Of a DNA stretch of 64,000 nt, positions 21,201 to 35,857 are shown piece after piece. Each line of letters starts with the position of its first letter. Within the stretch, counting starts at the first letter, position 1. The notes beneath the pieces were generated by a model. It saw nothing but the letters and a program-made list of their open reading frames with translations. It made no database searches and was not told the DNA's origin. This stretch comes from Alligator mississippiensis (Eukaryota > Chordata > Crocodylia > Alligatoridae). A program made the translations under genes and the position numbers. The stretch spans positions 16,840,001 through 16,904,000 of the forward strand of contig NC_081831.1 of assembly GCF_030867095.1 (NCBI RefSeq), in the 5' to 3' direction.

Positions 21201-24200
21201 GCTCTTGGTGAGGCAAGAAATGTGAGGTTAAGTGCTGAACAACATATTTTCTTTGCCTCTTTCTCTTCCCCCTTCCTCTCCACCCCATGTGCACACACAT
21301 AATTGGTTAGTAGTGAGATCTAACGGCCATTTTCAGAGTTTAAAAGCAGCTTCCACTGAAGAGAATGCCAAGCAGGTAGATCTTGATCATTATTTTAAAG
21401 TTGCAAAATAATTTCCAAAATACAACTCCCCCCTTAGTAGTGGTATGCCTTGTTCTGAAATGTTTTCCTGTTACAGTGAAGCTAAAGTCCCATAAAAAGA
21501 GGGTTATTGCAGTATTCAAATCCCGTTATCAAGAGTCAGGCAGCTTAGACAACAAGCGTAGAATGTCTTATAAATGAAAATGCTCTCATTACATAGTCTG
21601 TTGGAGGCCAGCCTTTTTGGCAGCCATGCCACAAATGAATCCTGTATCCTCCCCAGGTACCAGTTTGATCCCTTTCCCCTGCCTGATCTGCTACTCTGCT
21701 TTCTGCTCCCAGCCCCGTGCTTCCTGTCTCCTCTCTTTCTGCTTCCTTCCCTGTGCTCCCTGTTCAATTTTGCTGCCTTGCTTTCTGCTTCCTGGCCCCT
21801 CCCTGGTCTGCCACGTGCCACAGGCTGCCTGTGCCATAAATTGTCCACTTCTGGCATAGTGTATACCTTTCCTTTTGTCAGTGCCATTTCGGTTAACCAG
21901 AAAGGAACTGAAATGAGTGAATTCCTGCTATCCGGTTCTCTGTATAGGTTTCTTGCTGACTTCAGACACCTAGCTCACAGAAAAGAATGACCCGCGCTAC
22001 CTGTTGAATGGTGTTGCATGTCTCTGTGAACATGATGCAATTGGGTTTTGTTCTGTGTTTTATTTAGTAAAACTATAGCTGAAGAGATGCCATTGCAATT
22101 CCTGCTTTGGGGAGGTAATTGTTTGGCCCTTTTTTGTAAGGGAAGTAATTCTCTAATATAGAATGTTGGAGGTGTTTTTGACTAATGATTAGGTTTTGTG
22201 ATCTTTTGCTCATGAACAGGATAGAGTACTACGTTTGTGTCTGTTCTTCAGGGATATAAATTGTAAAAATACAATGGGGAGGGGGGATGAAATCAAAAGG
22301 CAAGTCTCTGTTTTAATTATAGTAAGTGCACTCACAGGTTTGTACAAAGACATAACTAGCAATTTTGGTGCCCTAGGCAGAGACACTGAGACCCTGGATA
22401 CTTCTGCTGTGCTATGGCCTCCCTGGGGAACCCCCCCCCCCCTCCCCCTTTCTGGCTTCCCCTCTAAATTGGTACCTGGGCTGATGCTCTATTCATTCAC
22501 CCCTAATTTTACATTAGGTTTGTACTTGGTTTGGGTTTAATCAAAACTGCATAAATGGTGAGAATGAGCCTGCCCCAAGCCTTTTGACTTAATAGCTATG
22601 TTTTTAGGTCATATGTTGTATAACAAAGGGATGACCTAATCTTAAATTACTTTAGAAGTGAATGCATTTTCCAAGGTGATAGTCTTGCATTGAGACAACA
22701 TATCAGTATCCAAGGATCAGTCATTTTGGCCCTAAATTAACTTGCCCACTTTTAAAGCTCTATAAGAACAAAGCTGGGAACAGGACAAGACTCTGTGCCA
22801 AAACCAAACCATATATTTGCATTGTTTTAACAATAAGATCTACAAAAGCCCCAATGGAAAGTAGTTTCGAATCTCTCTGTAGTTAATATCACAAAGGAAG
22901 TTTCATTTCAGGAAGACTGAACTTTCAAGTCATTTTATGAGAAACGTTCTTTTGGGAAAATGCTTGTGATGTATTAGAGGTATGACGAAATAAATGCTTA
23001 AAGTCATTTTAAAAACTGATCAGTTTGCCTTTTATACCAGGGATGAATTTGGTCTTCCATAACAGAATGTAGTTTGTTAGATAAAGTAAAAGCCCACTTT
23101 TGTTTGAATCCTGGGGGAAAAATAATCCTTCCCCAAATGGAGAGCACTGTTCAGAATTTTTAAAGACACATAACAAACATTGCTAAGAGTGCCAGCCAGC
23201 ATTATGTGAGGAAATGCCCAGTAGTAGTGGTCATTTGAGAGCATCAGTGCACAGTGCTATATATTGGACTGTACTGGCAGTCCTTTTGAAAAGTTCAGGT
23301 AGTACAGTAATCACCAATTTAGTAATGCATGTTGGCATGAAAATTATACTTGTTCCTGGAACTGCAGAGTGCCTTAAGGTTTCCTTGGTCAAACCATGGT
23401 GTTTTTGTAGCAGCTTTTATTTACCTTCCATCTTATATCAAAACATGTATTCTAGTTAATGCCTTGGAAGAATGTTTTTACTTGGAAAAGCATAGTGAAA
23501 ATTGGCTTCTCTTTCCATTTTAAATGTCCGTACTTGAAGCAGGGGAAACAGTATTTTAGATCATGCCCGTAGCTCCTCAACTTTAATTTTTGATACTTGC
23601 AAGTAGTAAGACTTTCATTTCAGGTTACACACAGGTCTTTTGATACTAACCAGTTAGCCATATCAAGCAACAAATGTAAAAAAGTAAGTAGATAAGCAGT
23701 ACAGATGTCCTTTTTGTTTTCCATTTCCTCAGAAATTTTTCCTACAAAATTGACCTGCACAGTGGTTATCACGTATGACTTTGGTGAAGATGGTAGAAAC
23801 ATTACATTGACAGAGATAGAATGTTAAATTCAACTTCAACTTCCAGTAATGATAAACTGTGGGGTATTCATGTCACAGCACTTTTTCTCATCTCAAAAGT
23901 ATTTTGGTGTTGGTGCTTCTGTAGTAGTTTCCAATTTTTTTTTCTTGCCAGTCATCCCTGTGCCACTGTGTATTGTCCTCAAACAGCCACCTGAGTAGAG
24001 TACTTAATTGTGGCAAACAAGGTGTGTTGCAGTATCTGTAAATCTCTGAAAGATCTCTACACTTCGAAGTGTTTACAATATTCCAGTCTCCCCCCCCCCC
24101 CCCATTATTGCTCAAACTGCTTTGTGTCTGAGTGTGTGTATCTTTTGTAAGTGGTTGCACGCAGCATGTTTTGGCATTTATTTATTACTTATAATGTTAT

Positions 24201-24534
24201 GGTTCTGCACTTTAGTCTGCCTCAGATCATTATGTAATCTTCTGACTTGGGGAGAAAACTGTCTATCATGGCTTCCACCCTGTCTAGTTTTTTGTATAGA
24301 TCTGGATCATACAGCTTTGGTCTACTGCAAATAAAGAGTTTGTCCCAAATGGAAATTTTTAAATGTATTCCCATCAAAAGAATGTCAGAGGTGCGGAGTT
24401 TTGCATCTTTTGTATTGAATTGGACTTGTCAGACTGCTTAGCTTGCATTTTGAAGTTTAGCTGTAGTTTTCCCTCAGCTTATCTCCCACAATCGCCTTTA
24501 TATTTGATGGCCTTATTCACATTTTGAATCTACA
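18216..24534. other. Intergenic or intronic AT-rich DNA
   Basis: No gene is recognised. Two exon-like stretches exist. One is 18,482-18,566 (acceptor TCTCCTGCAG, donor GTCAGA), open as YEQDVFEQAISTKRHLGC. The other is 19,966-20,009 (acceptor TTTTTGTTTTTGCAG), ending LQHAGIILLEDEK-stop, with an AATAAA at about 21,012. Their phases do not join each other directly. A Penelope-like insertion lies at 19,591. Poly-C runs occur at about 22,431 and 24,091. Confidence 0.4.
19591..19708. mobile_element. Fold-back Penelope-like insertion, copy 2
   Basis: The element starts with the same AGGTTGTAGCCGTGTTGG text as copy 1. It then folds back: 19,634-19,666 and 19,676-19,708 are inverted repeats matching at 32 of 33 positions, with a 9-base spacer GGTCTAATA. 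The 12-base word ACTTGATATGTT flanks it on both sides (19,579-19,590 and 19,709-19,720), a clear target-site duplication. The inverted duplication arose during or before insertion and is typical of retroposons with twin-primed or inverted 5' ends. Confidence 0.7.
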
Positions 24535-25760
24535 CAGGAACGTAAGAATTGCCATACTAGATTAGACCCAAGGTCTATCTATTCTTGTATTCTAGCTCTG
24601 ATAGTGCCCAGTACCAAATGCTTCAGAGGAAGGTTTAAGAAACTTGCAGTGGCAAGTTTTTTGTCTCTTCTTCCTCCCTTCCACTGTCCCTCAGTATCAT
24701 CTTGGTCTATAATATCTTTTATTACAGTAGCACCTAGAAATCCCAATCCTGGACCAAGAACAATCCCATTGTGCCAGGCATTGTATATTCACAACAAAAC
24801 GTTGGTCTCTGCCTCAGAGAAGTTATCACGTAAGCAATGACTGGCTTAAACTTTGAAGCAAAGTGTTTGTTTAATATTCCTACAGAATTCATAACCTTTA
24901 ATGATGATAGCCATCTCGATAGCCATCTGATCCCTTGATTCCCTAATGTTACTGTGGTCTCAACAACTTCCTGTGGCAACAGTTTTCGTGGTTTAACTCC
25001 TTGTTGTGTGGAAAAAACTATTACCTTCTGTCAGTTTTGAATTTCTCACCTTTTTAATTTAATTGAAAAGGTTTAATTTCAATTTAACTTAATTAAATGA
25101 AATTTAATTGAAAAACAAAATGTTCCCAATGTACTTTCTTCCTGATACTTGTTGTTCTCTCGTAATCATCTTTTTAAGGCAAATGTCAGTCTTTTTGTGC
25201 TCTCTTTGCATGAGGATTCTTTCATGCCTTTGATCACTTATTTCTCTTCTCTGAATCCTCTATAATTTCATTATGTTGTTTGAGACAAGGGTGACTAATG
25301 CATGTAGTATTCCAGATAAGAGTGCACCATTGATTTCCATAAAGGAAATATTATGGTTTTTGTATTACTCACCATCCCTCTTTATGTAGCCTCACATCTT
25401 ATTTGCTCCATTTGTAGTAAGTGTCCAAAAAGCTGAGGTTTTCATCAAGCTGTCTGCAATGATGCCCAGGTTCCTTAGGATACTGGATGATGTAAGAATA
25501 CTTTTAATTTTCATCCTTTCAGTGTGAATTACTTTTCATTATTGACTTTGAATTTCATTCTCCACTGTGTTGTCCATTTGCCTGTCTTGTTTAGGTATCC
25601 AAAATTCCTCTTGGTTCTCTCTGGTTTTGACTAATCTGAAGAGCTCTGTTACTTGCAGATTTTACTACCTCGCTATCAACCCCCCTTTCTAGATCACTTA
25701 ATATATATTAAACATAAGGCCTTATATAGAGCCTTGAGACACCCTGCTGTTTAACTTTTT
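24535..25760. mobile_element. Old turtle/crocodile-type interspersed repeat
   Basis: The left part carries AGAATTGCCATACTAGATTAG and CCAGTACCAAATGCTTCAGAGG, a diverged version of a repeat I know as very frequent in turtle and crocodilian DNA. The right part (GTATTCCAGATAAGAGTGCA, TCTGCAATGATGCCCAGGT, TTTCATTCTCCACTGTGTTG, CAGATTTTACTACCTCGCT) follows another widespread old repeat of the same genomes. Whether these are one LINE-derived unit or two neighbouring copies is unclear. No intact coding frame remains. Confidence 0.55.
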
Positions 25761-28700
25761 TTTTTTTCTTAACCTAATACAAACCCTGAACTTGTCTGTT
25801 TTTATTATAGTGTCTGGAACTGGTTAAATTTTGCTTTTACCTGTTATTACTTGGTGATAAGGAGACTGTGATATATTTATTTGGCAGCACGCTGGGATTT
25901 CTTTCAGGGCAGTATTTCATATCTCAGGCTGTTAAACTCTTCATCAAATAATTTAATCATCTCTCTTGCTTCTTGTTCCATAGAGAAACTATACCCTTTT
26001 TGTTTTATCTTCATTTATAGAAAACTGTTCAACTCAAGTAATATGGGACTTCTTGTACTATTTCAGCCTTCAGTGAATGATCTGTCTTTATATAGGCACA
26101 CCCTGGTGGTGATGGCACTGGATAGGATCATGGTAGACACAAAAATAAGAAACAAACTTGTATTTCTTTTTTATTATTCTAACATTGGCAATCTCTAATC
26201 CCATTGTTGTGATGGGTATGTTGCTCTTAGCTGCATTCTCTTTAAATTCTCTGCTTGTTCATTTTATATCTGTCACAAACTCATATGTAGAATCTTGCTG
26301 TATAAAATGTATTAAGAAACCCTATTTCTCCATTCCAGTGGAACCTTGCCCTCCAGCTAGATGTATGTTCCTTAATGTATTTTGTTTCTGTTGTTTGCAT
26401 TACTGCTAAGAGCAATACACATTTGTGAAACAGTGATGGTTGTTGCATACATTAGCTAGTGTTCCTTGTATTTGGACACTTTTCTGTCATGATTGCTTCT
26501 CTGTTGATTTCAACCGCGTTTGATTTCTGTTACTTGTTCAGTTCTTGAATCTGGTGGTCTTACCTTGATATGCATTTTTAATTAACAGGTATTGAAAGAT
26601 TAGGAGTGCCTTCAACACTTCCATGTGTGGAGTGTTTTTTGTGAGTTGTGTAAATATCCACTATTTGCAAAGTCTAATCCTTTTTTATAATCACCTTGCT
26701 CTGACCTGGTTATTGGTTATACCAAAAATAATTTAGATGCCACAACTAGTTCTTTTGTTGACAGATCAAATTCCACAACTTAGATTTGTTACATAGGTCT
26801 TTAATGGTCAACTGCCTTGCTCAGTAATTGTTTTGAAAATAAGCCTTTCCCAGGTGACCTTTCATGATCAGTTTTCCTGAAATTTTGAGGGTCTTTGTTT
26901 AGCACTCTATTTCTTTTCATGCATCCACTGAAAAAAATATTACAGATACTTTCTGCCTCAACTTAGCTGTATGCAGAGGGCTTCACCTTCTTTGGTTTTT
27001 CTTTTAACCATTAACTTTTTAAGGAAATGTAGACCTTGCCTATGCTAGGGAGTTGTATAATGCCTACTACTTATACTACAGTATAATCTTCCTGATGGGG
27101 AGGTAGATTTTTGTTTTAAAAATGGTTTATAAAAACAGAACTACTGTGGAACAAAACACTTTTATGCAAGTATAATATCTATTCTAGGGCTTGTACTTGT
27201 ATAACTATGTTAGTTTAAAAACAATGTGCCTGTGACATATTATACCAGTACAGATTTCAAGTGGAGATTAGACCTAAAAACTGCTACAACCACCTGCTTC
27301 AGTTGTCTGTCAGGGTCCCTTCTAAGTGATGGGATCGTGCAGTTTTGTTAGCTCCATTTTTTTTTAATTTTTTTTTTACAAGGTTTAGTTTACTTCTGTC
27401 ATTAGGTAAGAAAGGTATGACAAGGAGGAATTCTGCTAAAATACTGGAACTCAGTATGGGTTGAAATTATGAGAGATTAAGACCTTTGTCATGTGATAGT
27501 GGTTACTGTTCCTTGGGGGGAATATCTCGTCAGGGTTTCATGGAGAAATAACAGCCGCTCTTAATTCTCATTCCACATCTTGTCATGTTATTCAATTCCA
27601 GATATATGGATATTTGTAAAAGTTACTCTGAATAGTCTTAAAGTTCTTTTTTTTAAAAAAAATAATTAATATACATGTTCAATGATATCACAATAGATTA
27701 ACTTGGCTGATTCTTACAGTGAAAAATAATGAGTTATAATTTCTATTTAAAGACAGTAACTACACTATTTTGATAACAGTTGTTTGCCAGTAGAAAAGAC
27801 TTAGCTTTTAATAACAAAGCATAGAAATTTAGCAAAACATCAGCTTGAGAAAAGGTCAAATATAGATGGATTTGTTTTTATTTGCTTATTTCTTTTTAAG
27901 GAAATAAAAATAGAAGAGTTATGCTCCTGCAAGTTGACAGGAATGAAAAAGAAAACTTTTTTTAATGAACAGAAACTGAAAGGTTCACAGTTTTTTTTTT
28001 TTTCAAGGAATTAATCATGACAAATACAGACTTTGCCAAAATGATCAATGTGAAATGGTGGGTGAGAGTGTGCCCACCCTGTAAAAATGCAAAACATACT
28101 TGATAACAATACCCCTCAATTTAAATGTCAAAACTTCAACAGTAAAATAGACATCAAAATAAAATGACAAAGAATACTTTAATCCCCATTACAGTTGAGC
28201 TACAAAAGTAATAAAGAACTCTACAGAAGAAAAAGTACATCTTAATTGGAAAAGTCAATGTTTCCAGAGAGAGAGAGGTTTTGGAACTACCCTGTGAAAA
28301 TAATAAAAATAATAATAATAATAATAATTATTATTATTATTCTCTGATGGGGAGGGCTGTCATCTGATTTTTAAATTAACCTCTTTCTAAATTTATTAAT
28401 CTACTCTTATTCTAACAGTTCAGAGATCATGATGCTGCTTGTCTCATTTTGTTCAGGTTACCTTGCTTACTGTGTGCTTTTGATTTGCCTTTTGGCTGTG
28501 GCTCATTTCAGTGTTTCTTTTACATAGCCATTTCTCCCTTTTTGTGCGTGTGGGTCTTTCGCACAGCAACAACAGGAAAAATGTTTTGTTTGCTTGTTTT
28601 GTTGTTGTTTTTTTAAAAAAAATAGGACAAGGTGATTCTAAAACAACCAAATTTGGCATGGAAATTTGGGGTGGTGCCAGGCTGGAAACAATTTCAACTC

Positions 28701-31700
28701 CTTTAAGATTGGAGGGGGACAACTAGATTTCAGATTGACAGTGTCTCTTTAACTTGCCCTTGACTCTGCTACATCACATGGTTTCTTGCACTAGAAACTT
28801 TAGTAATCCCTAAGAAGCCACATTATTTCCTCTTTAAGGGTGCGCTGGGCAGCTACACGGTGCTGCATTGACGTGAATGTGCCGTATGCTCAGGTGCGGG
28901 CTGTTCTCCCTGCCCCACCCCTGGGGTCTTTGGCAGTGTTTACAAACACGCTCTGCCTAGGTCACTGCCCAGGCAATGCTGATGATGTCATCTTGAAAGC
29001 ACATGTCTCCCTGCAGCTCCAAAACTGGCAGGTTTTCTGCGAGCAGGGGGGCTCAAAGTGCAGTTTGAACAGCAAACTGGGGAGATGGTGCCCCAAGGAT
29101 GAAGCAGATGTGTCCATGCCCCTTATTGACTGGCCCAGTGCTATATGGCGTGGGTTAATCGGAGATTATTGCCCTGCACGTTGCAACCTCCATAAGCAGC
29201 TTGGGGACCCAGAGCATCTTGGGTAACATGGTTTGTAAACCAACTGCAGACATTTGTGTTGGCTGCAATAATGGGCCTGGATTTCCCTTTACTGGATGGG
29301 AGTGAACACAAGGTTGTAAAGTACAGCAGAGAAAAAACCTTGCTGGTGTTCTTGGCGATATCATATGACTTAGTATTGAATGTTAAATCTTATTAACTTT
29401 ACATAGCAATGCAGCTAATTAGTTCTGATCTACGTACTTAACAAAGTGTAACATTTAAGATTAGCTCATTATTCTCCTTGACCTACAGTTCTGTAATTGT
29501 TTCAATACTGTGCATGTCAGTACAAAAGCATGAAATAGAGAATCAGGGCTAAATTCCTCTTCCCCACCTTTCAAAACCACAGGGAAAGGAGCAGTCAGGC
29601 AAGCTAGAGGAGTCTCCCTTATTTTGGAGGAGATTTTTAAGTATGGTTTAAACGATCTCATGTTTGTTGAAGATTTTCTTGCTGTTTTAAATAAATCTTA
29701 AATCTCTGTCTTTGAAGGCAGGACCTCTACTTTTTAAAGGGGAAATGTCCTGTGTTCTTAAAATACCAGTTTTCTAGTTGCAGCAGCATTTACATCCAAT
29801 AGAGGTTTCAATTTGTACATGGCAAGGTTTGAGCCCCACTTCCCCCCCCCCCCACCCATACACATCCAAGGAGCATTCCCCCACCAAACCTTTTTTTTTA
29901 ATTGCTTTGTTTAGAATTACATCCATAATTTAAATCTTACTTTTGACCAAAATAATCTCTCGCTTCTAAGCAACGATTAGACTATGACTTCAGTGTTGTA
30001 AACACTTTGCGTACAACTGAATTAAAGAATCTAAATTCCACTATAATTAACAGACATGCAGTAGCACTGGTTAAGGGCTGTTTTGAAATTGGATTGGGTG
30101 GGTGGGTGTGTTGTTACTTAAATAATGTTTCACGTCAACTTTTTATTTTTATTTTTTTTATTTTTTAGTTATTAAAAGTGGAAGCATGCAAGACATGTAT
30201 AATAAAGGAGTATTTATGGACCATAATGGTTTGGTGAGCTGTTAATGTTAATTGTGTCGAGTACTTTTAAGGACACTTATTCCACAGAGTATTGATCTAG
30301 CTACTATTGTGTTGTTGTGTTGATGGGAAGTCTGTACATTTAGAAAAGTGTATCCTCTGTTGTCCTACTGTAGAGCACATGCACTCAGTAAAAATTCATG
30401 ATAGAAATCCTCAGCCTCGTGTAATTAAATTGCTTTCCTCTCAATAAAGAGAGAGAATAGTATATGCCTGCATTAATAGGTGCCTATGAAAATATTATGT
30501 AATCACACCCATTACATGTGAGAATATAATTATCTTCCAGTGGGTGAAGAATTACTATAATTTATAAACAGTTATTTAAAATGTGCTTGGTTGATTAAAA
30601 AAATCTATATTGAGATCTGACCCCTATCCAGAACTGACTGAAATTTCATATGTAAATCATAAACACTGAAAATAGGGATATTTAGTGGAATTGTTGACCT
30701 TAATTTCTGTGAGACTAACAGGTGGTGCTATAATATTTCAGTGTGGATTAGACTACATTAATCTGTTCAGCAAAGGGGGCCAAACTAGTGAGGTTTACGT
30801 TGAACTCCAGTTAGCTTCAGTGGGGGTCATAGATGCTCAGCACCTCAGAAGATTTTGCTTCTGTGGCCCAAATCCACAGTCCCAGTTCTAACCTTGAGCC
30901 AGGCGGTATGGCTATGTAGGGTTAAAAGGATCCCCAACCCTTCACCTGAAGGCTGTGATTCCTTATGTAGCAGTTAGGCCAGGACCAGGTTATGTATACC
31001 TGATGGCTCTTTCTGTCCCTGCACATGTAGAGACCCAGCATAGTGCCCTGATGAGTTTAGTGCAAGGTGTTTGGCTTCCCTGTCCTTTTTGTAAAGTTGA
31101 ATGGTAAATCACAAACAGGGTAGAGTGAGGTCTGCTGTCATGTGGCCTCCTCCTATTATATATGGAGGAAGGAGATTAATTTCTTTCAAATGAGAAATGG
31201 AGTGGCAGAAAATATGTACTGTTTGGTTAAAAAGCAGAGTTTTCACAAATAGACTTTGTTGTTTGGTGTTATTATCAGCATAGCATTAAAAGAACTTACT
31301 GTTGAACATTCTGTGTAACTTTTTGTAGGATGTTATACTGGTTGCAGGATGCTTTAAAAACAATTTATTTCTACATTTAGTAATATAAAGAAGTGTTAGA
31401 GTGATGTTTTAAATATAGACTAATGCAGAGACAATATTAAAATACTCTCTTTACAATGTTTGTTTATGGTAAGGGAAAGACTATAAGACTTTGCTGCATA
31501 TATTAATACTTTTCCACTATGTGAATAGTGCTTTTTAATGTTTAAGTGTTAATTTATGAGTAGACTGTGGTACTAAACTAGTATTAAAGATTTAATTCTG
31601 TTGAAAAGAGCATCCATATGAGCCATTCAGCGTGGACTTAATCTGGCTGCAGCTGGCCAGTTGGGAATTCACCTGGCTTGTGTCCCAACCTTCCCCTCCT

Positions 31701-34700
31701 TTCATCATCTGGGTGTAGGTGGTGTATTAGGGAGGAGGTGGGACCCCTATAGCAGTTCTTGTCTGGCTGTTTGCCTACAACCACCAATGGGTATACCAAT
31801 GGCTCTTGTGATCCCTAGCTAGCTGTTGTAACTAAAGCAGGCCCTAGGCTGCTGTAATCTATATCAGTGCCAAGGGTAGGGTAAATTGAGAATCAGACAT
31901 AGTCACAACTGCCTGCACTCTTCCTATGTTGGGTATATTTTGGTATAGAAGAAAGTCTCACTCTAAACCCCAAAGTGCAAGTTAGATTCAGCAAAAGAGA
32001 TTAAGAAAAAAATAACCCATAGCAATATATTACTGTAGTCTGCTTTTTTTTTCCATTTGGAACCGATCTTCATGGACGTTATGCAGAGATGCAAATATGT
32101 GTCTAACAACCAAACTCACTGCTGGTGTGTGTGGAAAACTCCGTTGACTTGAAAGGGCCTGCACTTGTTTTATACTCCCAGGGAATATAATCCTGACCAC
32201 TGCCCTGATACTGCATGTTGTGTTCAAAGCAATGTGTTGTGAGTTTAAAAAAAATGCATGTGTTAAGGCAGATCCTTATATTTACTTCTGCATTTACATG
32301 CCTGCCTATTCATTTACAGCTTCAAAAACTTTTAAATTCAGCCTGGCAAGGATTACCTTATTTTCTCACACACAACATGTAATTTTTTCCAAAAATCAGC
32401 TGCTGGAAATCTGAGTGTGTATATTATATGTAAGAAATGCAGAAACAGTGGGGTCTGCTGCTTAGCACTGAAACTGAAAGTGAAATCTGTAGTGATCCAC
32501 AGGCTTGGCTCTTTGCTGCTGCTCATTATCCTACTACCAGGAAAGATCTCTTCTGCACCTCCCCCTCCCCCCCCCCTTGTGCCTTTCAGAAACAAGCTGT
32601 GTATGTGAGCGTGTTGTATGTGAGACAATACAGTAGGTGTCTAAGGTTAGCCTCTTAAATTAATTGTTTGTGGCTACAGTATGAAAGAAATAAATTTCCA
32701 AATGTATTCAAGGTCTGTAGAGAAGTATACATATCTCACTGAATACTTTGACGAATTTGTTTAAATGTCTAATTTTTAGTATGAATAAAACAACTGTTGG
32801 CCAACATTCCATTAATATTTATAGTATTATACTGCCAAACGAAAATTGATTGAAAATACATTAACGGCTGCTTTTGAAGTATTCTGTGGAAATGTTTGTG
32901 GGGCTCATGCCTGTAGGTAGCCTTAATTCCTTGCAATGGCTATGTGTTTAAAAACATATTAGCCACGATGGAACCGAAAAAGGTATAGTTATGCTATGTA
33001 GGATTCCAGTTCAGGCCCTGAGTAAGTAGGTGTTATTGCTTTGCAAGCATGGGCTAGGTGTCTGTTTGCGACAAGTCTAAATATAGTTATACGTTTCATA
33101 AATGTAATACAAACATATTCCCCCTGCCAGCAATGCTTTCTCCCCTGCCTTTTCCAATAATACAAACACTAAAAAGCAAATGATCAGTTAAGATACTAAA
33201 TAACTTGTTAAAACTTTTCATTCCCTCTTCTACCAGGTCTGAGCAGCAGTTTTTCCTGCATGTTCATCATACGTATTCTTACCAAGAAAATGTCGTGATT
33301 TCATGTTTTTATTATGATTGAATAGAAATATGCAAATGTTTCTATAGGGCTTCAGACAGGTAAGGTTCTGGGTGAGTGCAAATGTCAAAGATATGTTATG
33401 TTTGAAACACTAAATGCAAGAAGCATGGGGCATTCCTGTCTCTCTATAGATTATAATTAAAAAAAAAAAAAAAAAAGGCAACATCAGCAATGCTGATGTG
33501 AATTCCATGTTTGTATTTCTGGCCTTTCGTCTAGTATGTTTTGACCATAGTGTGAATACTCATAGGAATTGTTCGTGATTTTAGAACATCTAACATCTGT
33601 GTTTTAAGTACAGGAGGGGAAAAGAGGTGTTAGCAGAGAGCAACTTGTAATCTACTTTTAAAATATTGAAAGAAGAAAACCCATCGATCTGAGTTAGAGT
33701 GGAAAAAATTGAAAGTGGCTCCCTTCAGGGAACAAACTAGAGGCAAGATTATGCCCTTATTTGTGAGGATACATGTTGAGGGGGAAATCACACCTCTTAT
33801 GCCCTACACCTAGCTCCTTCTGGAAGTGACAAAACACAATCACGTAGGAGTCTTGATTGCTGCAATATATCCCTGAGAAATGTATCCTTGTGTCTTCTTT
33901 GAACTATCCTGCTCTTCAAGGCTTGGATGGTTCACAGTTGAGGGGAGCAGCTGGTACAACCTCACCTATTACCATGCACAAAAGCTTGTCTTTATTGTAT
34001 GTATTCGTTGTACAGAACAGAATCACTTTCTTTAGAAAATGAGTCTGATGATGTGTACACAGCTCTTGGTAGCAACCTGATCTTGAGGGGAAAGAGGTGG
34101 TGTGGCTACCCGGCTAGGGTCGTGCACAGGAGGATTCATCCAATACTACCTTTGGATAGCTGGCAGGTTACTCTCTCTCTCTGTGCTTGTAGTTGTTATT
34201 CCTGTTTTATGGACAAGGACTGAGCCTTATCTAGACCCAAAAGTTAGATTGAAGTTTGTAAAGAAACTTAGAACAGCATGTCTTCAGTTGGTTTGTATGT
34301 CCACAAATAATTGCACCACTTTGATAACATTAGCTTAGAAACATGTTTAGTTAAATTGGTTAAGGCTGAGTTTGGAACTTTTTTTATGGGCATTGGAATA
34401 AATCCTGCTGGCCCTCTGAGGGCCTTGGCGGTATAGGCAATGTAACTTATTTTGCCAATGTCACGTATGGTAATGCTTGAAAACGCGGTCCTTGCTTTTC
34501 CCTCTCCCTGCTAGTGCTGTGTGGGAAGGAACCTGCTGGTTTTGAAAGCATCTACGCCAGGGCCAGCAAGGGCACAAAGGCGGTTGAGAGATCTTCACGC
34601 AGGAGGCCAGGCTGTCTTGGGGCCAGCCCTCATCCTGAGCCAGCCACATAATTGGGATGGAGTTAGACAAGCTCTCAAATGCAAGATGCTCTTCCTTGGA

Positions 34701-34840
34701 TCCTGGTGAAGAGGGTCTTGCATTCAAAAGCTGGTCTAAAGCTGTCCCACTGCCACCCTTGGTCTGATAACAGCTGTCACCCTAAGACCTGATTTCTGGA
34801 CCATCTTGGCTAAGGTGAAAGAACAGGGACTATTTCCCCC
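25761..34840. other. AT-rich DNA without recognised genes
   Basis: I find no exon, RNA gene or intact transposon with support. Simple sequence includes an (AAT)n tract at 28.3 kb and a poly-A run at about 33,461-33,477. A 128-codon frame at 28,840-29,226 is somewhat GC-richer than its surroundings but resembles no family I know. Confidence 0.4.
28300..28341. repeat. (AAT)n / (ATT)n microsatellite
   Basis: About eight AAT units run directly into about six ATT units, giving a self-complementary tract that can fold into a hairpin. Confidence 0.9.
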
Positions 34841-35264
34841 TCTTCTGCCCTGCGCTGGGGAACAGGGGCCGCTTCCAGACAGGGCTGTGGGAGCACCTGG
34901 GGCACTGCCCCCGCCCCAGCGTCGCGTGGTGCCCGCTGAGCGCCGGGCAGAGCCGGGGGCTGTGGACACCCAGTGCCACGCGAGGCCCCGGCCGCTGCAG
35001 CGCGTCACGAGCACGAGGAGGGCGGCAGCGGGCGGAGGATTCCCGCAGGCCGCTCGGCCCCTCCGCGCTGGGGCCGAGGTCGGTCCCCGGCAGCCGGGCC
35101 GGGTGTCCGCCGCGCCCAGCCCCGCAGGCTGCCATCGACTCCAGCGGGGCAGCTCCGGGCCGGCCGCCCGCCGACTCCGCCGCCGCGTTTTCCAGGCCGC
35201 CGCCGCGTTCTCGGGGCTCGCAACCGAACATGCTGCGCTGCGCCGGGCCCCGGCGCCGCTCGCC

Positions 35265-35857
<593 letters not shown>

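Noticed and set aside
28840-29226. 128-codon frame on the plus strand
   Set aside because: It resembles no protein I know, has no splice or promoter context, and lies in DNA without other coding signs; it may be part of an unrecognised repeat.
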